Positions 34,369-46,177 of a DNA stretch of 64,000 nucleotides are shown in pieces. The stretch covers positions 6,574,501-6,638,500 of the forward strand of contig CALZFC010000001.1 in the NCBI GenBank assembly GCA_945643635.1, written 5' to 3'. Positions within the stretch are counted from its first letter, which is position 1; the number at the start of each line of letters is the position of its first letter. The DNA comes from Allodiplogaster sudhausi (taxonomy: Eukaryota; Nematoda; Chromadorea; Rhabditida; Diplogasteridae). The notes beneath the pieces were generated by a model that was not told the origin of the DNA, did not search any database, and was given only the letters and a program-made list of their open reading frames with translations. The position numbers and the translations under genes are program-made.

Positions 34369-37300
34369 GGAGAGGAATCAAGAATAGCGAGAGAGAGAGA
34401 GAGAGATAAAACGAGAACGAGCGAAATCGATGGAGAAATAGCGAATGAGATGGCGGAGGGGGGATGGAGAGAGAGCGAGAGAGAGAGAGAGAGAGAGAGA
34501 AAGATATGGAGAAATAGAACTTTAAATCATAGTTTATGGGATTGGAACCTCTTCTAATTTCTCTTTCATTCCTTCTTTCCTTGTTCTTCAGAACTTAACA
34601 GCTTTTGATCTCTTCTTTCACTCCAGAGCCTAACAGCAGAAGAGCGTCGAGTGGTGGATCTTCTCCTGGATGTGGAGACGGCGGGGACCGTGCCAGTGCC
34701 AGGAGGACAGCCGGATGCCATCCCGGCCGGCCTGCTCGATCTACGAGTGGTCCAAGCACTCTTCCACAAGGGACTCGTCTACTTTGATCTACCCGTTGCA
34801 GACAATGACTACGTGTACGGTACGTAGTGGTTACGGAGGGGGCAAAAAACATTTTTTATTATACAAATATTTTATGTTAAAAAGAGATATTATTATCTTA
34901 TTTGCCACTTTAATTCAAATTTTGTGCTCTTATTTAGAGACCGCAGATGATTTTTTCAAATAGCAATGCAATGTAAACTAATTATGTTTCTGGGGGTTTT
35001 TGGTGACGAGAAACCAAAATCCATAATCAGAAACCCAAACAAAATTGAAATTAAGTAATTAAAAGTCTTTTTTAATATGCTTATTCCTGTGGAGAATGGG
35101 ACGCCTACAGTATGCCTGCCTCGATGCATGTCATTATGTCAAATGAAGTTTGGCCGGCCAGATGATCGCTTCAGACGATGCATGCTCCTGCTCAACTAAT
35201 CCTCACCACCCTCAAATTTTGTGCAGTTATAAAGAGTGGTCATAGCTTTAAACAAAACGAAGAAATCTGTGGACCACGAAAGTATAAAATAGGTTTTCAG
35301 CTCAAAATGTAAAATCCCATTGATATGCTAAACAAAACATTTTTGATCATATCTAAAAAATCTTGCTCCGCGGTGTCTTCAAAATTTCTGCACGCATTTA
35401 GAAAGGCCATAGCTTTAAATAAAACACGGAAACTTGTTGACCACGACAGTTTATAATAGGGATTTAACTCAATTTAAGCGGCGAGGAAAATACAGGCAAA
35501 ATGTTTCATGTTGCTCTTGACCACTAGAATGGACAGTGAAACTGGTCAAAATGGCGTCTTTACCTTCTACTGCCTACCTTGTTGTCGATAAAGAAAAAAA
35601 AACATCTCAACAGCTATGAAAACGCGGCGGAAATAATTTTAAACTCAAAAATGACGTGTTCGCTGGCAAGCTGTGCCTAAGGAACGGGTACGGTAGCACC
35701 CGGCCCGAGTTCGCTGTGTCAAACTTTTGCTTACTGCGGTCTCTACTCTTATTGCTACTTTCAAAATATATTATAACTTCAATTCATATTCTCATCGGTT
35801 CTGACAGAATATAATTAGTTTGAGGATGTAAGCTGATCGCATGTTGGGAAATGTCACTTCTTTTATTGCTCCAAACGACACTGCAAATCGCCGGGACGTA
35901 AAAAAAAGGAAACTAGAATTATAACTTTTTTTTGCATAAAAATGAAGGGGAAAATCGTAGCTAGAATTATAAATATTTTTGTGTCAAAAACAGGAAAGGA
36001 CGGAAACTACAATTGTAACTTTTTTTTAAATTATTATTATTATTATTTAGAGAAAAAAGTTCTTATTCCAGTCGGGCCACTCGATGGGTTCGTGATGAAT
36101 CGAGTACTCGGCGACTACTTCGAGACGCTTCTCTACAAGATATTCGTAACCATCAATGATGAGACGGCCGTTGTTGAGGTTTTTTTTAAGTCGTACTCCT
36201 TCTATCTCTTTCTCTCTCCCTCTCCCTCTCTCCTTATCTCTAACTATGTCTTGCTGTTTCTTTATCTCTCTCATTATCTTTAACTATGCCTTGCTGTTTC
36301 TTTATATCTCTCATTATCTCTAACTATGTCTTGCTGTTTCGTTTTCTCTCTCTCTCTCTCATTTTAGTCAGCGAGACATTACAGATGCTTGTAAATGTTC
36401 TCTTGGAGGGTGCATTTAGATAGTTTTAATAGAAATGTTCTCTCTAGCGATACATTTTCAGATAGCAGAAATGCTGCACATTGACGCGCAGCTCGTGAAG
36501 AATGCCGTGAGTCTCTTCTGCCGTCTCGGCTTTGCCAAGAAGAGAGTCACCGGTTTGGAAGGAGAGAAGTCAGTTTGGTGAAAAGAGATGCTTTTATTGA
36601 TTGGATTTATTTTATTACATTTTTATTAAATTTATCCCGATTGCAAGCAGTGAGCATATTGTATGAAATATTTGTAATAAAAAAAATGTCCTGACGGGTG
36701 TGAGAAGAACGCGATTTCTGTGATCCATACACACTGCTGTTCTTGTCTTTATGATTTTTAGAAGAATTAATACTAAACAGTTGTATATAACTAAGAAATT
36801 ATGAACTTCAAAATAAATAAATAAATTTTGTTTGAAGACTTCACCCAAGCTGGGCGTCCGCAACCTCCCCGTCCACTCCTCTGACGGCCGGGCCGAGTCT
36901 GCTGAGCGCAGAGCAGGCTCGGATTGCTGTAGCAGAGACAGCTGCTCTCTCGCCGACTGCGGAGAGATCGCTACCGTAAGAGACATATTTTAATATTAAA
37001 CCGTAAGAGAAATATTTAAATATACTTATTTTAATATTGATTTAAACTAGATATTCTCATTTTTTTTTGTAATTGAATTATTTTATAAAGAGCTTTATAC
37101 GATTAAGATATAGTTAATGTGTATTTATCAGGAAATGAAGCTGATTGTTGCATTTTAAATGAGATGAGTGAATGTTTAAGAGGAATAAATTTGTAAAAAA
37201 GAAGAAAAATGAAACAAATTTTAAGTGAATAAATTGTAATGATAATAATGAATAAGTGGTATTACCAGGACATCGCTGCCGGCTGACTTTAGCGACGAAC

Positions 37301-38845
37301 TCAGCGACAGCCTCCAGTCGCCGTACGGCGATGAAGAGGATGAAGAGACGGCGACCGCCGGTGGTGGTGCACCAAGCCCGCCCATGGTAGGTTGCTCTAG
37401 TGGAGTGCTTTACCATATATTTATTTGTCGATTTATTTTTTTTTAACAAAATTAAAATTCATTCTGCATAGACTGTGTAAAAGAAAAAAAAATGAAGTCA
37501 TTTTCATATGAAATATAATTACTATATTAAATTATAATATAATTTTCTGTGTCCGCAGAGTGCGTCGATGGGCAGCGGCGGCGCACTTTCATCCGATGCC
37601 GCAGGCGCCGCGTCAGGCCGCGCTGCTTTCCTCTTCGACTCCACACTCACCGCTTTCTTGATGATGGGCAATCTGTCGGCGTCCCTCAAAGGTACTCATC
37701 TTTCAGTAGTTAAAAAAAACTTAAAGGCAGATATTGAAGTTTTTTTTATATTAAATGTGCATAATTGCTACTATTGGCTAAATAAATTGATGGAAACAAA
37801 TGAGAATTGGAAAACAAAATTGGCAAAAAAGTGTTTTTTTTTTCAATCCATAAATTCGTCCCCAGAGGCCATGCTGTCTGTCTCTTTCTCTTTCTATCTC
37901 TCTTTCCCTTTCCCTCCCTCTGTCGCTCGCGCTCTCTCTCTCTCTCTCTCTATCTTTGTTTTCCACAGGCCACGCGGTGACACTCTTCGAAGTCGGCAAG
38001 CTGACAGATGAGCAACTCAAGGACTTTATGGAGCAGCTTGATCACGTGAGTTCGACTTTTTAGCAGATTTAAAAAAAAATTTCAAAAGTCATTTAATGAC
38101 AGTTTCTTTGGAACATTATTCTAAATAATTTTTTTAAAGTATGAATTTACAACTAGAGATGAGCAATTCTGAGTATTAGTAAATTAAGCTGATTTGTTAA
38201 AAGCTTGCTAATTGTCTTTTTAGGAACATTTTTAATATATAATTATTACAATAAATATATACCCACATTTGTAGTTATTCTTCTTGTTATTCAGGTGAAT
38301 CGTTTCGCAGAGGGCGAAGCTCAACGGTATTCTGAGCACGCGACAACTCTTCTGCACACGCTGCGAAGCTTGCGCACTGGAAGAGAGGTCCTTTTTATTA
38401 TGTATTTATCTATCTTTTTATTTTATTTTTATTGTTTTATTTAATATCCTTTTATTCTCTTTTAATATTATATTCATAAAATTTCGAGAGAGAAATATTG
38501 CACTAATATTCCATGCTGCTCTTGGAATATATATGTCCAAAACTCTATATCGTGTTCTTTTAGGCATTTTTTTTAGAAATTAATTTTACACCATTAATCT
38601 TTGCACTTGTACCTCTCTTGTCATTTCAGCTGGATCTCGTCCGCGGCGAAAGTCTTCTCTCGTTGGACAGCCAGAGCAGGGCGCGTGTGCTACACAAGTC
38701 TTACAGGTATCTCATTTTCTCTCTCTCTCTTTCTTTCTCTATCTCTCTCTCTCTCTCTCTCGCTCTCACTATCTTTCTCTCTCTCTCTCTCTATCATTCT
38801 CATTCTCTATCTATGTCTGTCTGTCTCTCTGTCTCTCTGTCCCTC

Positions 38846-38876
<31 letters not shown>

Positions 38877-38896
38877 TTCACTCTCTCTCATTCTCA

Positions 38897-38938
<42 letters not shown>

Positions 38939-40812
38939 CTTCCAGCACGATTGTCTCAATGGCTCCACTGTGCATAGATGCGTGCACCCTTCCAATGACA
39001 TCGCTGCCCCTTCTCGGCCCGCCCATCCCGGAGGTTTGCATTGTCGCGGGAAGTTATAAATGAAGCGAGATTTTTGGAAGTTTGATGCCAACATGGCTTG
39101 GGTGAAAGTAATATCTTAAGAAAAGTATATTCTCTTCTATCCATCGGTAGTTGATCATGTTTTTTTCTCTATCTCGTAAGGATACTTTAAATGATCTATA
39201 TACTATGAATAGAAGGAATAAGGGTATTTAGGAGCTCATCATTGGAGTGAAAGTGACAAGAACGATCAATAATAATAAATACGAAAGTGAGAATCAAAAA
39301 TTATTATGACTTGAAAATAAGAAAGCAGCAAAATGTAGGAAATTGTTAATAAAATGGTCAAAAAATTAACAAGTAGACTTAGAAGAAAAAAACGATCCAG
39401 GTGATTTGCATTGTCGTTGGAAGTAATAAAGGAGGCGAGATTTCTGGACTAGTCCTTAGCTCTTGGACGTGATGGTAATAGGAGAAGTTATATTCTGTTC
39501 TATCCAACCGCAATTAATCAGTGTTGTTTTTCCCGTAAATATACGTAAAATGCTATATATGGATATGATATGAATAGAAGGAATTAAACTTTAATTGATT
39601 TTAAAAGTAGCCTATTAATACATTTCATATATAGAAAGGATGTTTATCAAGATAACAAGACAAAGTAGAATTAGAAGTTTAAATTATCTTAAAGGTATGC
39701 TCTCCATGGTTGCGTCTATCGCTGTATGCAATGGCCGGCAGTGGCCCGCCTTCCCTGTTCATTCCGCACGGGACCCGACTCTCCGAGATACCGCGACTGC
39801 TACAGAAAGCGCGACGATTCCTGGTCAGAGTACTGTAGATTTTATTTTTTAAGATAGATACATTCATGGGGATATGACAATATTAATTAGAAATCTTTTT
39901 TTTAATAAAAAATAGTTGTAGAAAAATAGTTGTTTTAAAGGTGAGCTCCTCGAAGCACGAGCCACAGCTCATGCCTGCTGGCGCAGCGCTGCAACAACTC
40001 AACGATCTGCTGATGTCGACCCCCCTGTTTGTCCAGGTCCATCCATTCAATATTTAGTTTTTTTTTTTAAATTTAATTAAACACGGATTTTTTTTGTTCT
40101 TCTATTTGAAATTATTACGACAGTAGTTGTTACAACATTTAGGAGTGTTAATAGTTGTAAAACTCAAATGCGCTTCTTTAAAAAAAAATGGACATCTGTT
40201 GAATTTTGAATATGACAAATTTGTTTAAAAAACATAATCATGCTTTTTTTCAGGAATACAACGACAAGTCTCTGGATGGCGGCGTGGTTTACGTGCCCTT
40301 CCCATTTGCCAGCGAAGAGGATAAACGGCCAGGTTTTCTTCTTTCTCTTTTTTTATTAAGTTTATAATAATAAATACAAATTATATTTTTTTTCCTGAAT
40401 TACACCAGAATAAATTAAGAAATCTTTTTTAGCTCGATTATTCCTAAAATTTACTTAGTTTCTTTAGAATCTTTTTTTGTGAAATACACGGCCCTCCGCC
40501 TTTCACAGAGAGCCTTGCGAATCATCCGGCCGTGCAGATTCTGCGCGAGCGACTCAGCCTCGGCAGCCTCTGTGGATATGTTGTCATGGCCAAAAAGGTT
40601 TTTTTTTTTCAAATATTTTTTATTCCCGCCCTTCGTATATCATTTTTTTTTCCCTTATTACTGTTTTCTTATGCCCGTATCACCCATTATACACTTACTG
40701 CCTGTATACGACTACACAGTCGTATACATGCAGTAAGTGTATAATGGGTGATACGGGCATAAGAAATATATTTATGCGATGGAGAGAGAGAAAGGCAGAA
40801 GGGGCAGAGAGC

Positions 40813-40843
<31 letters not shown>

Positions 40844-42094
40844 GTTGTAAATGAATAGATTTAAATGAGAAAGGGATATAGACAAAGGTCAAAAAGAGAG
40901 TGAGAGAGAGAGAAGTAGAATACCCTTTGATATTGCAGTCTTCTGCCGTGACGACCGCGGATTGGGATGAAGCCTCTGAGAGAGAGGCATCTCCGTACGC
41001 AGCTGCAGCTGCCATTGCATTTGGCACTCCGAAGAGGCGCCCGAGGGCTATTGAGTTAGTCTTTTCTTTGATAAGTTTTTTCTTCGTTCTTTGAAACTCT
41101 ATATTTGTTGCCTAAAAAAAATTATTCGAAAATCTACTGAAAAGAGACCCGTGAAAGAGCAAACAGAGGGCTGGAGTACGAGACGAACAGTAAGAGAGAG
41201 AAGTGGAGAGAGCGAGAGAGAAAGAGAGAGAAGTAGAGAGGGAGAGAGAAACGGGAAGATAAAGAGAATGTCATAGCAAATGTGAACATTCCAGCGTCCC
41301 TGAGGAGGTGTCTGCGGACGAGCTCTCTGCCGCTGCAGGTGACAACAACGGAGTCGTCACCCTCGCCGATTCGTCGACTACCGTACCCCGGCGCACCATC
41401 TCGCACACCATAAATGACTTTGCTCTCTTGGACGTCGTCTTTGGCGTGCCACTGTTTGACGAGCGGCTCAACGCGATCATCTGTGATCGCATGAAGCAGC
41501 AGCAGATATTGGCACCTGAAAAGTGGGCGTGACTTGGGAGTTATTGATTGAGTCTTTTTTAATGAGTGTGTGTTCTTTTAAGTAAAAAAATAAGTAATAT
41601 ATATTTCTATACATTTTACAGCCGGGTCAACATTCAATTTGCAAACAAGATCTTGGTTGACCTTACGATGGAGCTCATTGAGAAGCACAACTTTGGAGTT
41701 ACTTCGGTTGGCTTATTTCGTTTATTTTTTTTATTAATTACTTTTCGTCTGTTCATATATGATGTATTACATTCTTTATTTAGTTTTTTTCCCTTCTATT
41801 TCGATTGTTTTCTTTTTCTTGTTTAGTTAAAAAAAAATATTTTGTCTTACCATTAGTTTTTCTTTAAATTATGTGTTACAAAAAAGAGCGTTATTGTAGA
41901 CAACAACGTCGGCTGACAAAGTGGAGTTGGTTCCACCGGTGCGGCCGATTGGATTCGATCCAGAGAGAGTGGTGAGACAGGAAGAGAACGAGGAAGAAGA
42001 GGAGAGTGAAGAGAAGGAGGAGGACGAAGAGGCAGAGGAAGAGGAGGAGGAGGAAGATGGCATTGTGGTATTCTCGCCATTTGAACAGCTCTAG
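32319..42094 (+). CDS. FAM91A1: FAM91 family protein (FAM91A1 homologue)
   Basis: Twenty-three exons give 904 aa in frame. Exon starts are 32319, 32712, 33072, 33455, 34157, 34627, 36051, 36462, 36838, 37269, 37559, 37969, 38295, 38630, 38946, 39695, 39941, 40254, 40509, 40939, 41295, 41622 and 41900; the stop is TAG 42092-42094. Conserved FAM91 motifs are in order: [123 protein letters not shown] and [13 protein letters not shown]. In vertebrates FAM91A1 binds TBC1D23 and the WDR11 complex and acts in endosome-to-Golgi vesicle capture. It is longer than the 838-residue human protein partly because of a Glu-rich C-terminal tail (residues about 865-890). Confidence 0.92.
32822..33071. repeat. 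CT microsatellite ending at a FAM91 splice acceptor
   Basis: (CT)n with CCC interruptions spans nearly the whole of the second FAM91 intron and ends tctttccag before exon 3. Confidence 0.85.
34289..34505. repeat. GA microsatellite beginning at a FAM91 splice donor
   Basis: The intron after exon 5 begins gttggagagagagag and continues with GA repeats to about 34505. It is another case of GA on the sense strand immediately after a donor. Confidence 0.85.
34820..36050. repeat. Long FAM91 intron with an internal direct repeat
   Basis: This 1.2-kb intron is the longest in the gene. A stretch at 35225-35310 (CATAGCTTTAAACAAAAC, GACCACGA, TATAAAATAGG) recurs imperfectly at 35395-35480. No coding sequence is seen in it. 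Confidence 0.55.
38710..38945. repeat. CT microsatellite filling a FAM91 intron
   Basis: (CT)n with ATCT and GTCT interruptions fills the intron and ends tcttccag before exon 15. Confidence 0.85.
39034..39694. repeat. FAM91 intron with a tandem internal duplication
   Basis: About 190 bases at 39034-39230 (TTTGCATTGTCG, AGCGAGATTT, TATATTCTCTTCTATCCA) recur at 39404-39590 with moderate divergence. The duplicated part starts right at the splice donor. Confidence 0.6.
40667..40764. repeat. Near-perfect hairpin with 47-bp arms in a FAM91 intron
   Basis: The left arm (40667-40713, starting TCTTATGCCCGTATCACC) and the right arm (40718-40764, ending GGTGATACGGGCATAAGA) are complementary over 47 bases with one mismatch, separated by ACAC. 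Transcribed with the gene, it would form a long stem-loop. Confidence 0.9.
41096..41299. repeat. FAM91 segment duplicated at 48133-48337
   Basis: This 204-base stretch covers the 3' part of an intron, its acceptor and the first five bases of FAM91 exon 21. It is copied at 48133-48337 with a single extra A as the only difference. Confidence 0.92.
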
Positions 42095-42141
<47 letters not shown>

Positions 42142-42240
42142 GAGAGGAGGAGAGAGAGAGAAATAAGGGACAGAGAGAGAGATGAGAGAGGAGGAGAGAG
42201 AGAGAGAAATAAGGGACAGAGAGAGAGAGAAAGAGGAAAG
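42095..42240. repeat. GA-rich tandem repeat in the FAM91 3' region
   Basis: After the stop codon, (GA)n is followed by two copies of a unit of about 48 bp containing GATGAGAGAGGAGGAG and AATAAGGGACAG. The AATAAG within it could act as a weak polyadenylation signal. Confidence 0.7.
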
Positions 42241-43240
42241 GTTTACTGTCATAACTGTTTACTAGCTCTTGATGCATTATTACCTATAGTTAGTTTTATC
42301 AACTAGTTAGAAGGGCGCATGAATTTTCAAGTATTATTTCACATCTTTTATCATTTGGTAGATTTGTATTTAGACTCATTCCTTCAGTCATATTTAATGG
42401 TTGTGCAATTTAATATTCCTGCTTCATAGCTTCATAGGGAATAAATGCGAATTCATATCACCTTGATTGCTCCCGAGATAGCCCAAAATATGGTTGTGAA
42501 TTAGAAATGATTAGGAGATTTTATTCTCTAACACTCCAGTAAAGACAAAACCGGTTTATTCTTGTTTATCTATGATTTATCGCGTGGTTGGCAGCTTTAA
42601 TTTATTTTCAGCTTATATATATATATATTTCTCTTTATTCAGTGGCAAGTTGTGTGTTACAGCTGAACTATGACTGTTGACAATATGATTCCCTTTGTCT
42701 TTTAACGAACTTTCCAAGCTTTTGCTGTCCTGTGTTAATAAATCGAACTGGTCCAATTTATAGTCATATAAGCGCATGACTAGAGACAAGATCATATTTT
42801 ATGGAGGATAAATTTTTTCGAATGAAAAAGTTTCGCACAGCACTGATTTGAATTAGTTATGTTTTAAAATAATTTAGGCGATGAAGTGAAAAAACAAACT
42901 TTCGAAGGCAAAGCAAAACGAGCGGCTTTATGTACATACATACATTTTTATGTGCGAAAATTGACGGGCGTCCTTGGACGGCTATATTAATGCGCATAAT
43001 TTAATAATATCAAGTAGTAAGAGACTTCACTATTTCTATTGGTTTGTTGGCGAATTCTAAGTGCTATTTGTGAATTTCCTAGTTTTATTCGAGTTCCTCG
43101 TCGGGCAGAAGGCAATGTGCCTCGGCTTACAGTAAAACCCGGACCAGAAACTTTTTCGTGCGGAGCGCGTCAAAAAAGGATTCCTTCTGATCTAGCGTAA
43201 AATAGGTAAACTCAGTTTTGAATGTTGCTCGCTACACTCC
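42241..43240. other. Intergenic region after FAM91
   Basis: No gene is supported. AT-rich DNA with scattered short frames not shared with the other Thr-rich loci. Confidence 0.4.
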
Positions 43241-43608
43241 CTAACAATCAGGTTTTTTTCCGGTAATTTTCTGGATTGGGGCACATATTATTCAAGCTCC
43301 AAAGGCAAATGAGAAGAATATTCTTGGAAAGACGCCACTTTCTTCTTGCTACCCAATAACAAAGTGACAAAGCTTCCCTTTCCTACTTCAATTTCAACTA
43401 ATAATGATTCACTTCCATACCTTTTCTGAATTCCTTCCTACTGATTCACCTGCTTCTCTCGTCGTTTCCTAACAAGCATTAAAGAGAAGGATACATAGCT
43501 GCTCGCCACTTCTTTTCTTTCTTTTTCATGTTTGAAAGGTTAAATTACCCTAGTTTCATAAAGAGTTGTTCATCTTACTAGCTTCTCAACAGTTTTCTTT
43601 CAGTAAAC
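43241..43608 (+). promoter_or_regulatory. Conserved upstream region of Thr-rich locus 1
   Basis: This region aligns with 51565-51895 and 59515-59826. Shared pieces are TTTCTGGATTGGGGCACA, TCAATAGTGCTCCA-type sequence, GACGCCACTTTCTT, AACAAAGTGACAA and CATGTTTGAAAG. It ends in the acceptor-like tttctttcag five bases before the ATG. The likeness over more than 300 bp marks promoter-containing duplicated DNA. Confidence 0.6.
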
Positions 43609-43806
43609 ATGCGAGGGAAAGCGGTCTCCTCGGCCCTCTTGTTTTCGATCCTGGCTATTTTGGGTTTGTTTAAAATGAATTAATATTCATTGAAACAGAT
43701 ATTCTGAAATAACATATAAATAGAAAAATTGCTTCTATTCGAAACTTTTTTAAAAAAATTTTGCCACTTTGGCCCGTTTATGGATTCGCCCCTTCTTTTG
43801 CTCTCT

Positions 43807-43865
<59 letters not shown>

Positions 43866-45368
43866 CTCTTTCTCTATCTCTCTCTCTCCCTCTCTCTCTC
43901 AATTAAAGATGATTTAACAAGGACTTATACGGATAGTTAAAGGAACTCTTTGGAGAAGAACATTTCTCCTCCTTTTTCTCTCTTCCTTCCATTATCTGTC
44001 GACCTACTCTAGCTGCAAAGATAGAACTGTACGATCGGCGAGCATGCGAGAGCACAAGGTAATAATAGAGATAGTCGGAGGGGCGAACATTTCCTCAGAT
44101 CTGCGCATTCGCGGTCCTTAATAAGGCAAATATCACAGTTCGCAGTGAGGCCGAAAGGGCAAAAGAGCGTGGGGCGGGTACCTGGGCGAGTGTGTGTCAG
44201 CATAATATGTATGTACTTCCAGCTGTCCCTACGACCACAGCTCCGACAACCACAGAACTGACGACCACGGAACCACCGACGACCACTAAAGAACCCACGA
44301 CCACAGAACGACCGACGACCACTGAAGAACCCACGACCACAGAACCACCGACGACCACTGAAGAACCCACGACCACAGAACCACCGACGACCACTGAAGA
44401 ACCCACGACCACAGAACCACCGACGACCACTGAAGAACCCACGACCACAGAACCACCGACGACCACTGAAGAACCCACGACCACAGAACCACCGACGACC
44501 ACTGAAGAACCCACGATCACAGAACCACCGACGACCACTGCAGAACCCACGACCACAGAACCACCGACGACCACTGAAGAACCCACGACCACAGAACCAC
44601 CGACGACCACTGCAGAACCCACGACCACAGAACCACCGACGACCACTGAAGAACCCACGACCCCAGAACCACCGACGACCACTGAAGAACCCACGACCAC
44701 AGAACCACCGACGACCACGTCAGAACCCACGACCACAGAACCACCGACGACCACTGACCCCACGACCACAGAACCACCGACAACCACTGAACCCACGACC
44801 ACAGAACCACTGACGAACACTGAACCCACGACCACAGAACCACCGACGACCACAACTAAGATGACCACAACTCCGACGACCACAACTCCGAAGACCACAA
44901 CTCCGACGACCACAACTCCGAAGACCCTAACTCCGACGACCACAACTCCGAAGACCACAACTCCGAAGACCACAACTCCGAATACCACAACTCAGACGAC
45001 CACAACTCCGAAGACCACAGTTCCAACGACCACAACTAAGAAGACCACAGTTCCGACAACGACAGCTCCGACGACTACAGCTAAGACGACTTCGAAGACA
45101 ACAACTCCGACGACCACAGATCCGACGACCACAACTCCTACGACTACAGAGCCGACGACCACATCCAGCCCCTCCCCAGGTCGGCAATAAGATTTGACGT
45201 TTTGTTACTTTGAACACATATGTATGTAGTTAACATATGTATATAGCTTCACTCGATTATTGTTACTCGTTTCGATTCAACACGATCTTTCATTTAGACA
45301 ACAGCGGTTCGTGGTTGCACCTTCTTCTCATCTGTTTCATTGCCTCGTTCTGCCTTCCTCTCGTCTAG
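43609..45368 (+). CDS. Secreted Thr-rich mucin-like protein with hydrophobic C-terminal tail
   Basis: Exon 1 (43609-43663) encodes the signal peptide MRGKAVSSALLFSILAIL. It splices in phase to exon 2 (44223-45179), which is almost entirely Thr/Pro/Glu. About 15 copies of a 36-base unit encode EPTTTEPPTTTE, with EEPTTTEPPTTT variants, then degenerate TTTPKTTTPTTT repeats. A donor at CCCCAG-gtcggc joins in phase to 45298-45368, which encodes DNSGSWLHLLLICFIASF and ends in TAG. The total is 360 aa. The last exon reads like a GPI-anchor or membrane signal. Without the last splice the frame ends GRQ-TAA at 45190 (340 aa, secreted). The Thr blocks are expected to be heavily O-glycosylated. Function unknown. 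Confidence 0.68.
43795..43905. repeat. CT microsatellite in the first intron of Thr-rich locus 1
   Basis: (CT)n of about 110 bp with a few TTT interruptions. It is missing from the equivalent introns of loci 2 and 3. Confidence 0.8.
44280..44860 (+). repeat. 36-bp coding minisatellite
   Basis: The unit begins GAACCCACGACCACAGAA and encodes 12 residues. Neighbouring copies are nearly identical, with variants in one codon (GAA or GCA or TCA) and two shortened units near 44755 and 44795. It keeps frame throughout, as expected from selection or recent homogenisation. Confidence 0.9.
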
Positions 45369-45660
45369 TTCATTGCGTCCAAAATTCTCAAGTGCAAAGG
45401 TTTAATGGTAAATATATTGACATAATCCCCGTTGTTTAAGTCGTCGGCAGAACAAGTAAAAATGAAACGTTTGAAGAAGAGAAAAATTTAGGCTTTGATG
45501 TTTAGCTCATCACATGAAAGACAAAGTAGTCAAATGAAGCTACGCCCCCGAAGAAAATTAACTTGTAGTCAAATTGTAGTTTGTCGTTTATCGCTACATG
45601 AATGTTGTCTTTCATAGCTCTCTCCTATCATGAGTCACGTATTTTTGTTAGATTCTAGAT
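45369..45660. other. 3' flank of Thr-rich locus 1
   Basis: It aligns with the 3' flank of locus 2 (about 52870-52990) in pieces such as GTTTAATGGTAAATAT and GGCAGAACAAG.AAAAATGAA. No gene is seen. Confidence 0.45.
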
Positions 45661-45900
45661 TCACGCTCCTCTCAGTGTCTGTTGAGACACAACAGTTACC
45701 CTAAAAAAAATTTTTCGTATATTTGCCGAAAAAAGAGACCTGTGGGAGCGGCCTGAAGTAGGAGAAAGAGAGATAGAGAGAGTAAGATGGAAAGAAGAAG
45801 TGAATTTATTAAAAGAGACATGTGCTCTACTGCTGAAAAACATGACAACGGACTCGTCTCCCTCTCCGGTTCGAGTATCATACTCCGGCGCACCAGATGG
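45661..45900 (+). pseudogene. Old duplicated fragment of FAM91 intron and exon 21
   Basis: Positions 45700-45790 resemble the FAM91 intron at 41105-41230 (CCTAAAAAAAAT, AAAAGAGACC, then GA-rich DNA). Positions 45843-45899 resemble exon 21 at 41340-41400: ACAACGGACTCGTC, CTC and CGGCGCACC, encoding DNGLVSLSGSS against [12 protein letters not shown]. It is far more diverged than the copy at 48133 and lacks the rest of the gene. Confidence 0.6.
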
Positions 45901-46177
45901 CCATGCCCAAAATTCAAGAATCTGAAAATTGTTCCATATCTAATTCTGAAATCCAAGGAATTTGATTGCTCCGTTTATATACATATATATGTATGTAGTA
46001 CATGCCAGAAATGCATGGATGAAAAAACAAGAACAATCGACAGTCTTCCAATAATCTTTTTTAAAATAATTTCATTCGTCTTTTTTACTTGCATAGAATG
46101 TTTAAAAAAAAAGATGCAAATGCACACGGCAGTGCGATTTATGCTCTACGATGGGAGGGGGGCAGGTTGGAGGGATT

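Noticed and set aside
43538..43559. A possible SL RNA gene
   Set aside because: The SL1-like string is not followed by the gtaaac donor, the Sm site or an RNA-length transcript region. Kept only as an observation on leader-like sequence.
44280..44860. Regularly spaced 36-bp repeats that could suggest a CRISPR array
   Set aside because: There are no spacers: units are directly adjacent, encode EPTTTEPPTTTE in frame and lie in a eukaryotic gene.
44197..44988. 263-residue Val/Gly frame on the minus strand of the Thr-rich exon
   Set aside because: It is the mirror of ACC-rich codon repeats, has no signal exon or splice context, and the plus strand has a signal peptide and in-phase splicing.
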